From Larkinella humicola (lineage in GTDB: Bacteria > Bacteroidota > Bacteroidia > Cytophagales > Spirosomataceae), in the NCBI RefSeq assembly GCF_008727875.1, contig NZ_VTWS01000005.1, positions 310,001-374,000 on the forward strand: DNA of 64,000 nucleotides. The letters run 5' to 3'. Made by a program: the position numbers and the translations under genes. The notes beneath the pieces were generated by a model that ran no database searches, was not told the origin of the DNA, and was given only the letters and a program-made list of their open reading frames with translations. Shown in pieces: positions 48,950-56,803 of this stretch (its first letter is position 1; every line of letters starts with the position of its first letter).

Positions 48950-50908
48950 ATGATTTCTGAACCTTCCATTGTCGAAAATGCGTCGGGTCGTAAACCGGGT
49001 GAGCCGGTGCAATCGGCCATCACGTACGAAAAAATTCCGACGCACATCTACGCCGATGCGAAAGATGCGTCCCGCGCCGTCGCCCACGAAATTGCGGATC
49101 TGATCCGCGCCAAACAGCAACAGGGCAAATTGTGTGTGCTGGGTCTGGCAACCGGCTCATCACCCAAGACGGTGTATGCCGAGCTGATCCGGCAACACCG
49201 CGAAGAAGGCCTGAGTTTCCATAACGTGGTGACATTCAACCTGGACGAATATTATCCGATGGAACCCGATTCGCTGCAAAGCTACGTGCGGTTCATGAAG
49301 GAGCAGTTGTTCGACCACGTCGATATTCCGGAAGGCAATTATCACATTCCCGACGGAACCGTTCCGGTCAACAAAGTGGCCGAGTTCAGCCGGTCGTACG
49401 AAGAAAAAATTCAATCGTACGGGGGGCTGGATTTTCAACTGCTCGGCATCGGGGGCAATGGTCACATCGGTTTTAACGAACCGGGTTCGCTGATCAATTC
49501 ACACACCCGCCTGATGATGCTCGATCACTCGACGCGGGCGGCTGCGGCCATGGATTTTGGGAGTCTGGTAAGAACCCCGAAAAAAGCCATTACGATGGGC
49601 GTTGCCGCCATTCTAAGCGCCCGGCGGGTGGTTCTGCTGGCCTGGGGTGAACGCAAAGCGCCGGTGATCCGGGCCGCTTTGGAAGGCACCGTTACCGAAT
49701 CCATTCCGGCTTCGTACCTCCAAACCCACCCCAACGCCTTGTTTGTGATCGATCAGGCGGCCGCGTCGGACCTGACCCGGATGCAAACGCCCTGGCTCGT
49801 CGATACCGTTGAGTGGGACAACAGCATGGTTAAAAAAGCCGTGACCTACCTTTCGCGCTCGCTGAAAAAACCGGTTCTGAAATTGACCAACAAAGATTAC
49901 AACGACAACGGAATGAGCGACTTGCTGGCTCAGGTGGGCCAGGCATACGATCTGAACATCGACGTTTTCAATCAACTGCAACATACGATTACGGGCTGGC
50001 CGGGTGGCAAGCCCAATGCCGACGATACGAAGCGCCCCGAACGCGCCCTGCCCGCCAGCAAACGCTGCCTGATTTTCAGCCCGCACCCCGACGATGACAT
50101 CATTTCGATGGGGGGAACCTTCCAGCGCCTGGTCGACCAGGGCCACGAGGTTCACGTGGGGTACCAGACTTCTGGCAACATTGCCGTGGCCGATGACGAA
50201 GCCCTGCGGTTCGCGGATTATGTGGTGGACTTTAACGAGAAATTCGGAATCGACAGCCCCGAAGCAACCCAGATTTTCCGCGATGCGGCCGAGTTCCTGC
50301 GCGCCAAGAAAGACAGTGAAATGGATTCGACGGAAGTCCGGTATATCAAAGGACTGATTCGGAAAGGCGAAGCCAAATCGACCTGCCGCTTTGTCGGGAT
50401 TCCGGTTGAAAACGCCCATTTCCTGAACATGCCATTCTACGAAACCGGCAAAGTCGAGAAGAGTGCACTGAGCGAAGCCGACATCCAAGTAGTGATGGAC
50501 GTTATCAAACAGATAAAACCGCACCAGATTTATGCCGCCGGTGACCTCGCCGATCCGCACGGAACCCACAAAGTTTGCCTCGACGCCATCATGGAAGCCG
50601 TTCGCCGGTTGAAAAACGAAGACTTCATGCAGGATTGCTGGGTGTGGCTCTACCGGGGTGCCTGGGCTGAGTGGGACATTCACGAAATTGAAATGGCCGT
50701 ACCGATGTCGCCGGATCAGGTGATGCGCAAACGGCTCGGGATTTTCAAACACCAGTCGCAGAAAGACGGCGTGGTGTATCAGGGCTCCGACTCGCGCGAA
50801 TTCTGGCAACGCGCCGAAGAACGCAACCGGGCCACGGCGGGTTTGTATAACCAGCTCGGTCTGGCCGAATACGAAGCGATGGAAGCCTTTGTCCGCTGGA
50901 AATTTTAA
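48950..50908 (+). CDS. Glucosamine-6-phosphate deaminase fused to a PIG-L-type deacetylase domain
   Basis: A 652-residue protein started at MISEPSIVENASGRKPGEPV; a TTG 12 codons upstream is less likely. Residues about 25-275 are NagB: GLATGSSPKTVYAELIRQHR, the catalytic Asp region TFNLDEYYPM, and the catalytic His in IGGNGHIGFNEPGS. After a linker (KLTNKDYNDNGMSDLLAQVG), residues about 370-640 form a LmbE/PIG-L domain with the zinc motif CLIFSPHPDDDIISMGGT and DLADPHGTHKVC. NagB converts glucosamine-6-phosphate to fructose-6-phosphate and ammonia. The same fusion is known from Bacteroides (BT_0258-type). The second domain could remove the acetyl group first (NagA-like work), but this is inference. 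Confidence 0.94.
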   Translation: MISEPSIVENASGRKPGEPVQSAITYEKIPTHIYADAKDASRAVAHEIADLIRAKQQQGKLCVLGLATGSSPKTVYAELIRQHREEGLSFHNVVTFNLDEYYPMEPDSLQSYVRFMKEQLFDHVDIPEGNYHIPDGTVPVNKVAEFSRSYEEKIQSYGGLDFQLLGIGGNGHIGFNEPGSLINSHTRLMMLDHSTRAAAAMDFGSLVRTPKKAITMGVAAILSARRVVLLAWGERKAPVIRAALEGTVTESIPASYLQTHPNALFVIDQAAASDLTRMQTPWLVDTVEWDNSMVKKAVTYLSRSLKKPVLKLTNKDYNDNGMSDLLAQVGQAYDLNIDVFNQLQHTITGWPGGKPNADDTKRPERALPASKRCLIFSPHPDDDIISMGGTFQRLVDQGHEVHVGYQTSGNIAVADDEALRFADYVVDFNEKFGIDSPEATQIFRDAAEFLRAKKDSEMDSTEVRYIKGLIRKGEAKSTCRFVGIPVENAHFLNMPFYETGKVEKSALSEADIQVVMDVIKQIKPHQIYAAGDLADPHGTHKVCLDAIMEAVRRLKNEDFMQDCWVWLYRGAWAEWDIHEIEMAVPMSPDQVMRKRLGIFKHQSQKDGVVYQGSDSREFWQRAEERNRATAGLYNQLGLAEYEAMEAFVRWKF

Positions 50909-50931
50909 CGTAGCCACGAACTTCTTTTGAC

Positions 50932-50964
50932 AAGCCCCTGCCCTACCCGGCCGGGGCTTTTTTT
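50932..50964 (+). terminator. Intrinsic terminator after nagB-PIG-L
   Basis: AAGCCCC (50932-50938) pairs with GGGGCTT (50953-50959), with further G/C pairing inside, followed by a run of seven T residues. Confidence 0.88.
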
Positions 50965-51024
50965 GGCCCGGTCGGCGGTTGCATCGTTTTAAGGCCGATA
51001 AGCGCCGGGATTCGGGTGTGTGGC

Positions 51025-51055
51025 TTTGAATCTGTCGGACGGGTGTCTATTTTTG
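51025..51055 (+). promoter_or_regulatory. Predicted promoter of the methyltransferase/GT4 operon
   Basis: TTTG (51025-51028), then 19 bp, then TATTTTTG (51048-51055) match the Bacteroidota consensus (TTTG, 17-21 bp, TAnnTTTG) exactly. Transcription would begin near 51062, so a GTG at 51016 cannot be the start codon; the TTG at 51094 fits. Confidence 0.7.
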
Positions 51056-51093
51056 CAACACGCGGGGCTGTCACCCGCTCAATCCCTACCACC

Positions 51094-51834
51094 TTGACTT
51101 TAACCGACCGCGCCTTCTGGCTCAATTACTGGGAATCAAAAGAAGGGCTCATTTTCCAGATTCCGGACAAATACCCGTTTCTGCCCCTGATCCGGCAACT
51201 GGTGGCGGCTCACCCCATCCAGTCGGTGCTGGAACTGGGCGGTTTTCCGGGGTATTATTCGGTCTGGATGAAAAAACACCTGAACACCGACGCCACGCTG
51301 CTCGACTACGTTGTTCATCCGAAAATCCTGCATGAACTGGAAAAAGCGAACGGGTTGCCGGAACATTCCGTCGGGGTGATCGAAACCGATCTGTTTCAGT
51401 ATTCGCCCCAACGCGGTTTTGACATGGTGACCTCGAACGGACTCATCGAACACTTCGACGACACGGCGGTTATTCTCGAAAAACACGTCGAATCGCTGAA
51501 TTCCGGCGGTTTGTTGCTCGTTACCCTGCCCAACTTCCGGGGGTTGAACGGCTGGTTTCAGAAGACCTTCGATCCGGAAAACTACGCCAAACACAACATC
51601 CGGTCGATGGATTTGGAACTGCTCCGAACCACCAGCGAACGGCTGGGCCTGCAAAATATCAAGGTCTACTACGACGGGCGGTTTATGCTCTGGTTTGAGC
51701 GTGAATCCGAAAAACCGCTGCTGGGTCGCCTGCTCCGAAAGCTCCTGTGGCTTCCGCTGAAAGTGTTTTTCAAACTGGTTCCGGTTGAAACCAAAACGTT
51801 TTCGCCCTACATCGTTTTGACGGCTACCAAATGA
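51094..51834 (+). CDS. Class I SAM-dependent methyltransferase
   Basis: About 246 residues from a TTG start that lies just behind a consensus promoter; the frame is open up to a GTG at 51016, which precedes the predicted transcription start. The protein begins LTLTDRAFWLNYWESKEGLI. The Rossmann motif I is VLELGGFPGYYSVW, and motif IV is FDMVTSNGLIEHFDDTAVIL with LNSGGLLLVTLPNF. A C-terminal amphipathic segment (LLGRLLRKLLWLPLKVFFKL) may touch the membrane. Its stop overlaps the GT4 start by 4 bp (ATGA), so it most likely methylates a sugar or lipid intermediate of a surface glycan. Confidence 0.88.
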   Translation: MTLTDRAFWLNYWESKEGLIFQIPDKYPFLPLIRQLVAAHPIQSVLELGGFPGYYSVWMKKHLNTDATLLDYVVHPKILHELEKANGLPEHSVGVIETDLFQYSPQRGFDMVTSNGLIEHFDDTAVILEKHVESLNSGGLLLVTLPNFRGLNGWFQKTFDPENYAKHNIRSMDLELLRTTSERLGLQNIKVYYDGRFMLWFERESEKPLLGRLLRKLLWLPLKVFFKLVPVETKTFSPYIVLTATK

Positions 51835-53117
51835 AGGTTCTGCACCTGAGCACGTTTCATCAGTTTGGCGGGGCGGCCATTGCCGCCAACCGGATCAATC
51901 AGGCACTGAATCGGGCCGGTTTTTCGTCCGCTATGCTGGTGGCCGACACGTCGGTGGTCGAACCGTTTGTGACGTCCCTCGCCCAAACGCCCTGGCAAAA
52001 ACGCTGGCACACCGCCCGGTTTGCGCTCGACCGTCTGACCTTTATGCCCTTCGAACGCAGCCGCGACGTCCGGTTTGCCTTCTCGCCTGCGCTGATCGGT
52101 ACCGACATCAGTCAGCATCCGCTTATGCAACAGGCTGACATTCTGCATCTTCACTGGACTTCGTTTGGTTTCTTATCGACCCGATCGTTGAACAAGCTGT
52201 TTGCGTTGCAAAAACCGGTCGTCTGGACGATGCACGACATGTGGGCGTTTACGGGCGGCTGCCACCACAGCGGCACCTGCGAGGGCTACCAACACCACTG
52301 CGGCAACTGCCCGTTCCTCCGGACGGCTGCGCCCGACGACCTCTCACACAGCGGCTGGCTCCGCAAGCAGACCGCGTATCAAAACGCCCGGCTGACGCCG
52401 GTAGGATGCAGCCAGTGGCTGGCGAACCGGGCGCGGCAAAGCAGCCTGTTTGGTAAATTAGTGGTTCAATCAATCCCAAATCCACTGGATACCAGGGTGT
52501 TTGTTCCGGTTCCGAAAGCGGTTGCCCGCTGGGAATTGAAACTGCCGGATCACAAACGGTTTATTCTTTTTGCCGCTACGAAAGTGTCGGCGGTGGGCAA
52601 AGGCTTTTCGTATTTCCAGAAAGCCCTGGGGTTGTTGCGGCAGCAACTGGCGCAGCCCGACGATCTGGAACTGCTGATTTTCGGAGCGGGCGACGAAAGT
52701 TTGTTGCAGGCATTACCGTTCAACTACCACTTTCTCGGTTCCCTGAACAGTGTGCAGCAGATCGTCACGGCCTACAGTGCTGCCGATTTGTTCGTCATTC
52801 CGTCGCTGGAAGAAAACCTGCCCAACACCATCATGGAGTCGATGGCCTGCGGAACGCCCGTGGTCGGTTTTGAGGTGGGCGGTATCCCCGAAATGGTTCA
52901 GCATCAGCAGACGGGTTATCTGGTCAACTACCGCTCGGTCGAGGATCTGGCCAATGGCATTCAGTGGGTGCTGGAACAATCCGAAACCGCTTTTCAGCAA
53001 CTGTCGGCAAACGCCCGAAACCATGTGGTGATGCATTATGACGAAACCGTGGTGGCCCGGCAGTATATTCGCCTGTACAATGATGTTGTTACACAGGCGG
53101 GGCCGCCCGGCGGTTAA
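51831..53117 (+). CDS. Glycosyltransferase family 4 protein
   Basis: A 428-residue GT-B enzyme. The acceptor domain has FHQFGGAAIAANRINQALNR and a Cys/His-rich stretch WAFTGGCHHSGTCEGYQHHC that recurs in capsule and colanic-acid GT4 members. The donor domain shows FILFAATKVSAVGKGFSYFQ, LGSLNSVQQIVTAYSAADLF and the GT4 signature PSLEENLPNTIMESMACGTP, with the E-x7-E pair. The last codons (VVTQAGPPGG) lie inside the left arm of a 37-bp inverted repeat, so the C-terminal end of the protein was either taken from the repeat or copied into it. It is translationally coupled to the methyltransferase gene. Confidence 0.93.
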   Translation: MKVLHLSTFHQFGGAAIAANRINQALNRAGFSSAMLVADTSVVEPFVTSLAQTPWQKRWHTARFALDRLTFMPFERSRDVRFAFSPALIGTDISQHPLMQQADILHLHWTSFGFLSTRSLNKLFALQKPVVWTMHDMWAFTGGCHHSGTCEGYQHHCGNCPFLRTAAPDDLSHSGWLRKQTAYQNARLTPVGCSQWLANRARQSSLFGKLVVQSIPNPLDTRVFVPVPKAVARWELKLPDHKRFILFAATKVSAVGKGFSYFQKALGLLRQQLAQPDDLELLIFGAGDESLLQALPFNYHFLGSLNSVQQIVTAYSAADLFVIPSLEENLPNTIMESMACGTPVVGFEVGGIPEMVQHQQTGYLVNYRSVEDLANGIQWVLEQSETAFQQLSANARNHVVMHYDETVVARQYIRLYNDVVTQAGPPGG

Positions 53118-53206
53118 TCAGGGAACATCAGAGGTAATCAAAGTTTTCTCTGATGTTCCCTGATCACCTCTGATTAACCGCCGGGCGGCCCCGCCTGTGT
53201 AACAAC
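53085..53206. repeat. Inverted-repeat element whose left arm is the 3' end of the GT4 gene (37-bp arms)
   Basis: Perfect 37-bp arms (53085-53121 and 53170-53206). The left arm includes the last 11 codons and stop of the glycosyltransferase; the right arm is their exact reverse complement. Inside is a second perfect stem of 13 bp (GGGAACATCAGAG at 53121-53133 with its complement at 53148-53160). The right arm ends 5 bp before the stop codon of the convergent methyltransferase gene at 53212. Confidence 0.93.
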
Positions 53207-53211
53207 CTAAT

Positions 53212-53949
53212 TTAAAAAATAGTAAGATCGGTTTTCTTGCGACACAACACCGCAAATGCGCTCGGTTTGATTTTTCGCAGGGCCGGAACGGATTTCAGGA
53301 TTTGAGTTTTCAGCCAGATCGCCCAGAAAGCCAGCGTGTTGGGAGCCGAATGCCGAATGGCGGCCGTGTCGTAGAAAACGCTGTGTTCGGCCAGAATTTC
53401 GAACCCTTCGGATTTAAGCAGAAACTTGAACAGCGAGGGCGTGAAAATATTGATGTGACCGTACGACAGGAAGTGATCGGTTTTTCTGTCGACAAAAAAG
53501 CTGAAGTCAATCGGTACTTCAAAAAACTGGTACTCCGAAACCCGGGCAATTTCACGCAGCAAAAGCCGCGGATGTTCCACGTGTTCGATGACGTGTGAGC
53601 AGGTCGCCAACGGGAATTCTTTCGGGCCATACGGTATCTTGTAGCCGTCGAATAGCTGCACATTCTGCAACGACGACAGGCCCCGCTCGCGGATTCGGCT
53701 GGCGCCACTTTCCGAGATTTCGAGGGAATACATCGCCGGCGAAAACCGGTTCTGGTCGAGTTGCTGCAAAACCGCCCCGTCGCCGGAACCGACGTCGAGC
53801 ATTTTCGGAAAGTTGTAGGATTGACACAGGCGACGAATGGTTTCGGCCTTCATCCGGGCGCCCATATTCCGCCAGGTGCGGTCAGAATCAGCGTATTGCG
53901 ACCGGTATGCGTCCTGAAGTGCCGATGAGGTTGTTGAATTCGTTTCCAT
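53212..53949 (-). CDS. Class I SAM-dependent methyltransferase
   Basis: A 245-residue methyltransferase with motif I in FPKMLDVGSGDGAVLQQLDQ (about 49-68), the acidic loop after beta-2 (MYSLEISESGASRIRERGLS) and motif IV LATCSHVIEHVEHPRLLLRE. The segment KTDHFLSYGHINIFTPSLFK is typical of methyltransferases acting on sugars or lipids in O-antigen and capsule clusters. The C-terminus is basic (ILKSVPALRKIKPSAFAVLC). It is convergent with the GT4 gene and divergent from the GT2 gene 59 bp away, in a small surface-glycan group. Confidence 0.9.
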   Translation of the reverse strand: METNSTTSSALQDAYRSQYADSDRTWRNMGARMKAETIRRLCQSYNFPKMLDVGSGDGAVLQQLDQNRFSPAMYSLEISESGASRIRERGLSSLQNVQLFDGYKIPYGPKEFPLATCSHVIEHVEHPRLLLREIARVSEYQFFEVPIDFSFFVDRKTDHFLSYGHINIFTPSLFKFLLKSEGFEILAEHSVFYDTAAIRHSAPNTLAFWAIWLKTQILKSVPALRKIKPSAFAVLCRKKTDLTIF

Positions 53950-54008
53950 TCAGCCGTTGGTTAGCACGTAAAATTACCGTTTTTTTGTGAATTGCCCGCG
54001 CTCTTACT

Positions 54009-54758
54009 ATGCCCTTACTTTCCATCATCACCATCACCTACAACGCCGAACGCTTTCTGGAGCGCACCATTCAGAGCCTGTTGGCCAACCAACCGGGCGC
54101 CGAGGTGGAGTACCTGATCATCGATGGCAACTCCAAAGACGGGACACTGGACATCGTGCGGCAGTATGAAAAACACATCACCCACTGGATTTCGGAGCCG
54201 GATCGCGGGTTGTATGACGCCATGAACAAAGGCCAGCAACGGGCCACGGGCGACTACGTCTGGTTTATGAATGCCGGTGATGAGCTTCACGACGGAGCGG
54301 TTTTGTCGAAGCTTCTGAACCAGATCCGGAACAATCCCGCCGACGTCTATTACAGCGACGCACTGTTTGTGGACGATACGGGTAAAGCGCTGGGGTTACG
54401 CAGCCAAATTACGCCCCACACCCTGCCCCACCACCTGAGCTGGCGCGACATGAATCTGGGGATGAAAGTCTGTCACCAGGCGTTTATTGCCCGCCGAACG
54501 CTGGCCCCACCCTTTCGGATCGACAATCTCAGCGCGGATGTCGATTGGGAAATTCGCTGTCTGAAAACCGCTCAGAAAGTAGTTTGGCTCGATTTTGTCT
54601 TGTGTAAGTATCTGGTGGGCGGTTTGTCGGTTCAGCGCCACCGGCAGTCGCTCCGGGATCGGTTCACCGTGCTGGCCGATCATTTCGGCGTGGCAACGGC
54701 CTTGTGGAACCACGTCCGGATTGTGGCCCGGGCGGTGCGGTTTCGGTTTTTTAGCTGA
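54009..54758 (+). CDS. Glycosyltransferase family 2 protein
   Basis: A 249-residue GT-A enzyme of the WcaE/PGL type. The nucleotide-binding start is PLLSIITITYNAERFLERTI, followed by EVEYLIIDGNSKDGTLDIVR. The acidic metal motif region is ISEPDRGLYDAMNKGQQRAT, characteristic of this subfamily, with VWFMNAGDEL as the DxD equivalent. The C-terminal part (MKVCHQAFIARRTLAPPFRI, SADVDWEIRCLKTAQKV) matches acceptor-binding regions. It has no membrane segment. It probably transfers a hexose in exopolysaccharide synthesis; donor unknown. Confidence 0.92.
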   Translation: MPLLSIITITYNAERFLERTIQSLLANQPGAEVEYLIIDGNSKDGTLDIVRQYEKHITHWISEPDRGLYDAMNKGQQRATGDYVWFMNAGDELHDGAVLSKLLNQIRNNPADVYYSDALFVDDTGKALGLRSQITPHTLPHHLSWRDMNLGMKVCHQAFIARRTLAPPFRIDNLSADVDWEIRCLKTAQKVVWLDFVLCKYLVGGLSVQRHRQSLRDRFTVLADHFGVATALWNHVRIVARAVRFRFFS

Positions 54759-54803
54759 AAGCAGGAAGTCGTTGCAACGACTCGGGTTGGTGAGCTTCTG
54801 GCA

Positions 54804-54899
54804 TTTATTCCCACGGTTCAAACCGTGGGCTGGTTTTCATACCAACCACGTCATCAGAATAGCAATTCCACAGCCCACGGTTTGAACCGTGGGAATAAA
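54804..54899. repeat. Inverted-repeat element with doubly palindromic 29-bp arms
   Basis: Perfect 29-bp arms at 54804-54832 and 54871-54899, each of which contains its own palindrome (CCCACGGTT CAA ACCGTGGG). The 38-base centre has no other structure. The sequence can therefore form either one long stem or two short hairpins. It lies between the GT2 gene and the PAP2 gene; a partial relative (CAACGGTTCTAACCGTT) follows at 54924-54940. Confidence 0.9.
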
Positions 54900-54955
54900 A
54901 TGATTGAAATTTTTCGAATTGACCAACGGTTCTAACCGTTTTGTTTACTCATAAA

Positions 54956-55615
54956 ATGACGCAACGAATTCTATTTATTTGCTTTTTCTGGCTTACTTCT
55001 CTTCCGCTTTTTGCCCAAACGGCCGGTGATTCCATTCCCACCGAACGACGGTATCCCTTAACGTCTTTTATTGTTCCGGCCACGCTGACAGGGGGCGGAG
55101 CAGCTCTGATCGGACACCCCACCCGGGAGCCCTTTCGCTCGACGGGTCACGTCAGTTCGGCGGATGACTACCTGCGTTTCGGGCCGTATGGCCTGCGGGT
55201 CGCGCTGCAACTGGCGGGCGTGAAACCGGCGGTCAACCTGGGCGACGAAATTGCCGTGACGGTTTTGTCGAACGTGGCCATGGGGGGTGTCACGGAGGTC
55301 CTTAAACGCACGATTAACTCCACCCGCCCCGACGGTTCCGACCGCCGATCGTTCCCATCCGGCCATACGGCGGTAGCCTTTACGGGGGCGGAATTACTGC
55401 ACCAGGCGTATAAACACAAGAGTCCGTGGATCAGCATCGCGGGCTATGCCATGGCGAGTGCCACAGCGGTGCTTCGGGTGGCCAACGAAAAGCACCATTG
55501 GGCCGATGTTTTGACCGGAGCAGGCATTGGGATTGCGTCCGTAAAGATAACGTATGCGGTTTATCCCGTTATTAAACGCAAGTTACAACGCCACCGCAAG
55601 CAACCGGCAAGCTAA
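54956..55615 (+). CDS. PAP2-family phosphatase, membrane/periplasmic
   Basis: A 219-residue protein when started at the ATG MTQRILFICFFWLTSLPLFA, which gives a proper signal peptide. The three phosphatase motifs are present: KRTINSTRP (K-x6-RP), PSGHTAVAF with the catalytic His, and LRVANEKHHWADVLTG (R-x5-H-x3-D). Hydrophobic helices between them include PWISIAGYAMASATAVL. The family dephosphorylates undecaprenyl pyrophosphate, phosphatidate or similar lipids. It stands alone on the plus strand behind a hairpin. Confidence 0.92.
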   Translation: MTQRILFICFFWLTSLPLFAQTAGDSIPTERRYPLTSFIVPATLTGGGAALIGHPTREPFRSTGHVSSADDYLRFGPYGLRVALQLAGVKPAVNLGDEIAVTVLSNVAMGGVTEVLKRTINSTRPDGSDRRSFPSGHTAVAFTGAELLHQAYKHKSPWISIAGYAMASATAVLRVANEKHHWADVLTGAGIGIASVKITYAVYPVIKRKLQRHRKQPAS

Positions 55616-55728
55616 ATACAATCACCTGTTAATCAATTAATTGATTAAGTATTTTAAATGAGTAACCACCTGTCAATCACCGGTTTTCAGCATTACGTCC
55701 GTATTAAATTCGTTTTTCGTTGAACACA

Positions 55729-55762
55729 TTTGTCGGTTTGTCCAAAAATGAAAATAAATTTG
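55729..55762 (+). promoter_or_regulatory. Predicted pfkA promoter
   Basis: TAAATTTG (55755-55762) is an exact match to the -7 consensus, and TTTG at 55729-55732 lies 22 bp upstream (a second TTTG is at 55737). The leader would be about 60 bases. Confidence 0.6.
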
Positions 55763-55828
55763 CGGTTCGCGAGCAAAAGGCAGACGAATATTTTTTTGCA
55801 CACAGTAAATTTAAAATAGACTTTTAAT

Positions 55829-56803
55829 ATGAAGCGCTTAGCTGTTTTTACTTCCGGCGGTGACGCACCTGGCATGAATGCCTGTATTCGGGCGGTTGTC
55901 AGAGGAGCGGTTTACCACGGCGTCGAAGTTTTCGGCATCCGTCGGGGGTACAACGGAATGATCAACGGCGATATTTTTCCCATGACGTCCCACTCGGTGA
56001 GCAACATTGTTCAACGCGGTGGAACCATCCTGAAATCCGCTCGCAGCAAAGAGTTCATGACCCCCGAAGGCCGTCAGAAAGCGCACGATCAACTGATTAA
56101 ACACGGTATCGAAGGCCTGGTGGCCATTGGCGGAAACGGGACGTTTACCGGAGCTTTAAAGTTTTTTGAAGAATACCAGATTCCCACCGTTGGCGCGCCG
56201 GGCACCATCGACAACGATCTCTACGGCACCGATTATACCATCGGTTTCGACACCGCCGTCAACACCGCCCTCGAAGCCATCGACAAAATCCGCGATACCG
56301 CCGATTCACACGACCGGATTTTCTTCATCGAAGTGATGGGCCGCGACTCCGGCTACATTGCCATTCAGTCGGGGATTGCCGGAGGTGCCGAAATGGTGAT
56401 GGTGCCGGAAGTGCTGACCCCGATTTCGGAAGTTGTCGAGACGCTGAAACAGGGCTGGAGCCGTTCCAAATCGTCTTCCATCATCATTGTGGCCGAAGGC
56501 GACGAAGAAGGCAATGCCGCCGAAGTAGCTGAAAAAATCCGCTCGCAGGTGGGCGTCGATGTCGACATGCGCGTGACGACCCTGGGCCATATCCAGCGCG
56601 GAGGCATTCCAACGGCCTACGACCGCATTCTGGCCAGCCGCCTGGGTTTGGGAGCTCTGGAAGGCTTGTTAAACGGGGAAAAGAATGTGATGGCCGGCGT
56701 TGTCAATAACCAGCTTCTCTACACGCCCTTCATCGATACCATCAAGCTGCCCAAGCCGATCAACGAGGATTTGCTGCGGATGGTGCGGATTCTCAGCGTT
56801 TAG
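55829..56803 (+). CDS. pfkA: 6-phosphofructokinase
   Basis: A 324-residue PfkA-type kinase of the standard bacterial length. It has the ATP-site start FTSGGDAPGMNACIRAVVRG, the catalytic region GTIDNDLYGTDYTIGFDTAV with the base Asp in TIDND, VMGRDSGYIA for fructose-6-phosphate binding, and GHIQRGGIPTAYDRILASRL. The Gly following the GGN pair suggests ATP rather than pyrophosphate as donor. One point is unusual: the loop normally written GGDGS reads GGNGT here (about residue 103), so the Mg-ATP-contacting Asp is Asn. The gene has its own promoter, and its stop codon overlaps that of the convergent ydcF-like gene by 3 bp. Confidence 0.95.
   Translation: MKRLAVFTSGGDAPGMNACIRAVVRGAVYHGVEVFGIRRGYNGMINGDIFPMTSHSVSNIVQRGGTILKSARSKEFMTPEGRQKAHDQLIKHGIEGLVAIGGNGTFTGALKFFEEYQIPTVGAPGTIDNDLYGTDYTIGFDTAVNTALEAIDKIRDTADSHDRIFFIEVMGRDSGYIAIQSGIAGGAEMVMVPEVLTPISEVVETLKQGWSRSKSSSIIIVAEGDEEGNAAEVAEKIRSQVGVDVDMRVTTLGHIQRGGIPTAYDRILASRLGLGALEGLLNGEKNVMAGVVNNQLLYTPFIDTIKLPKPINEDLLRMVRILSV

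Noticed and set aside
49613-50917. 434-codon minus-strand frame opposite the NagB-PIG-L gene
   Set aside because: Antisense shadow of a gene with two intact catalytic domains.
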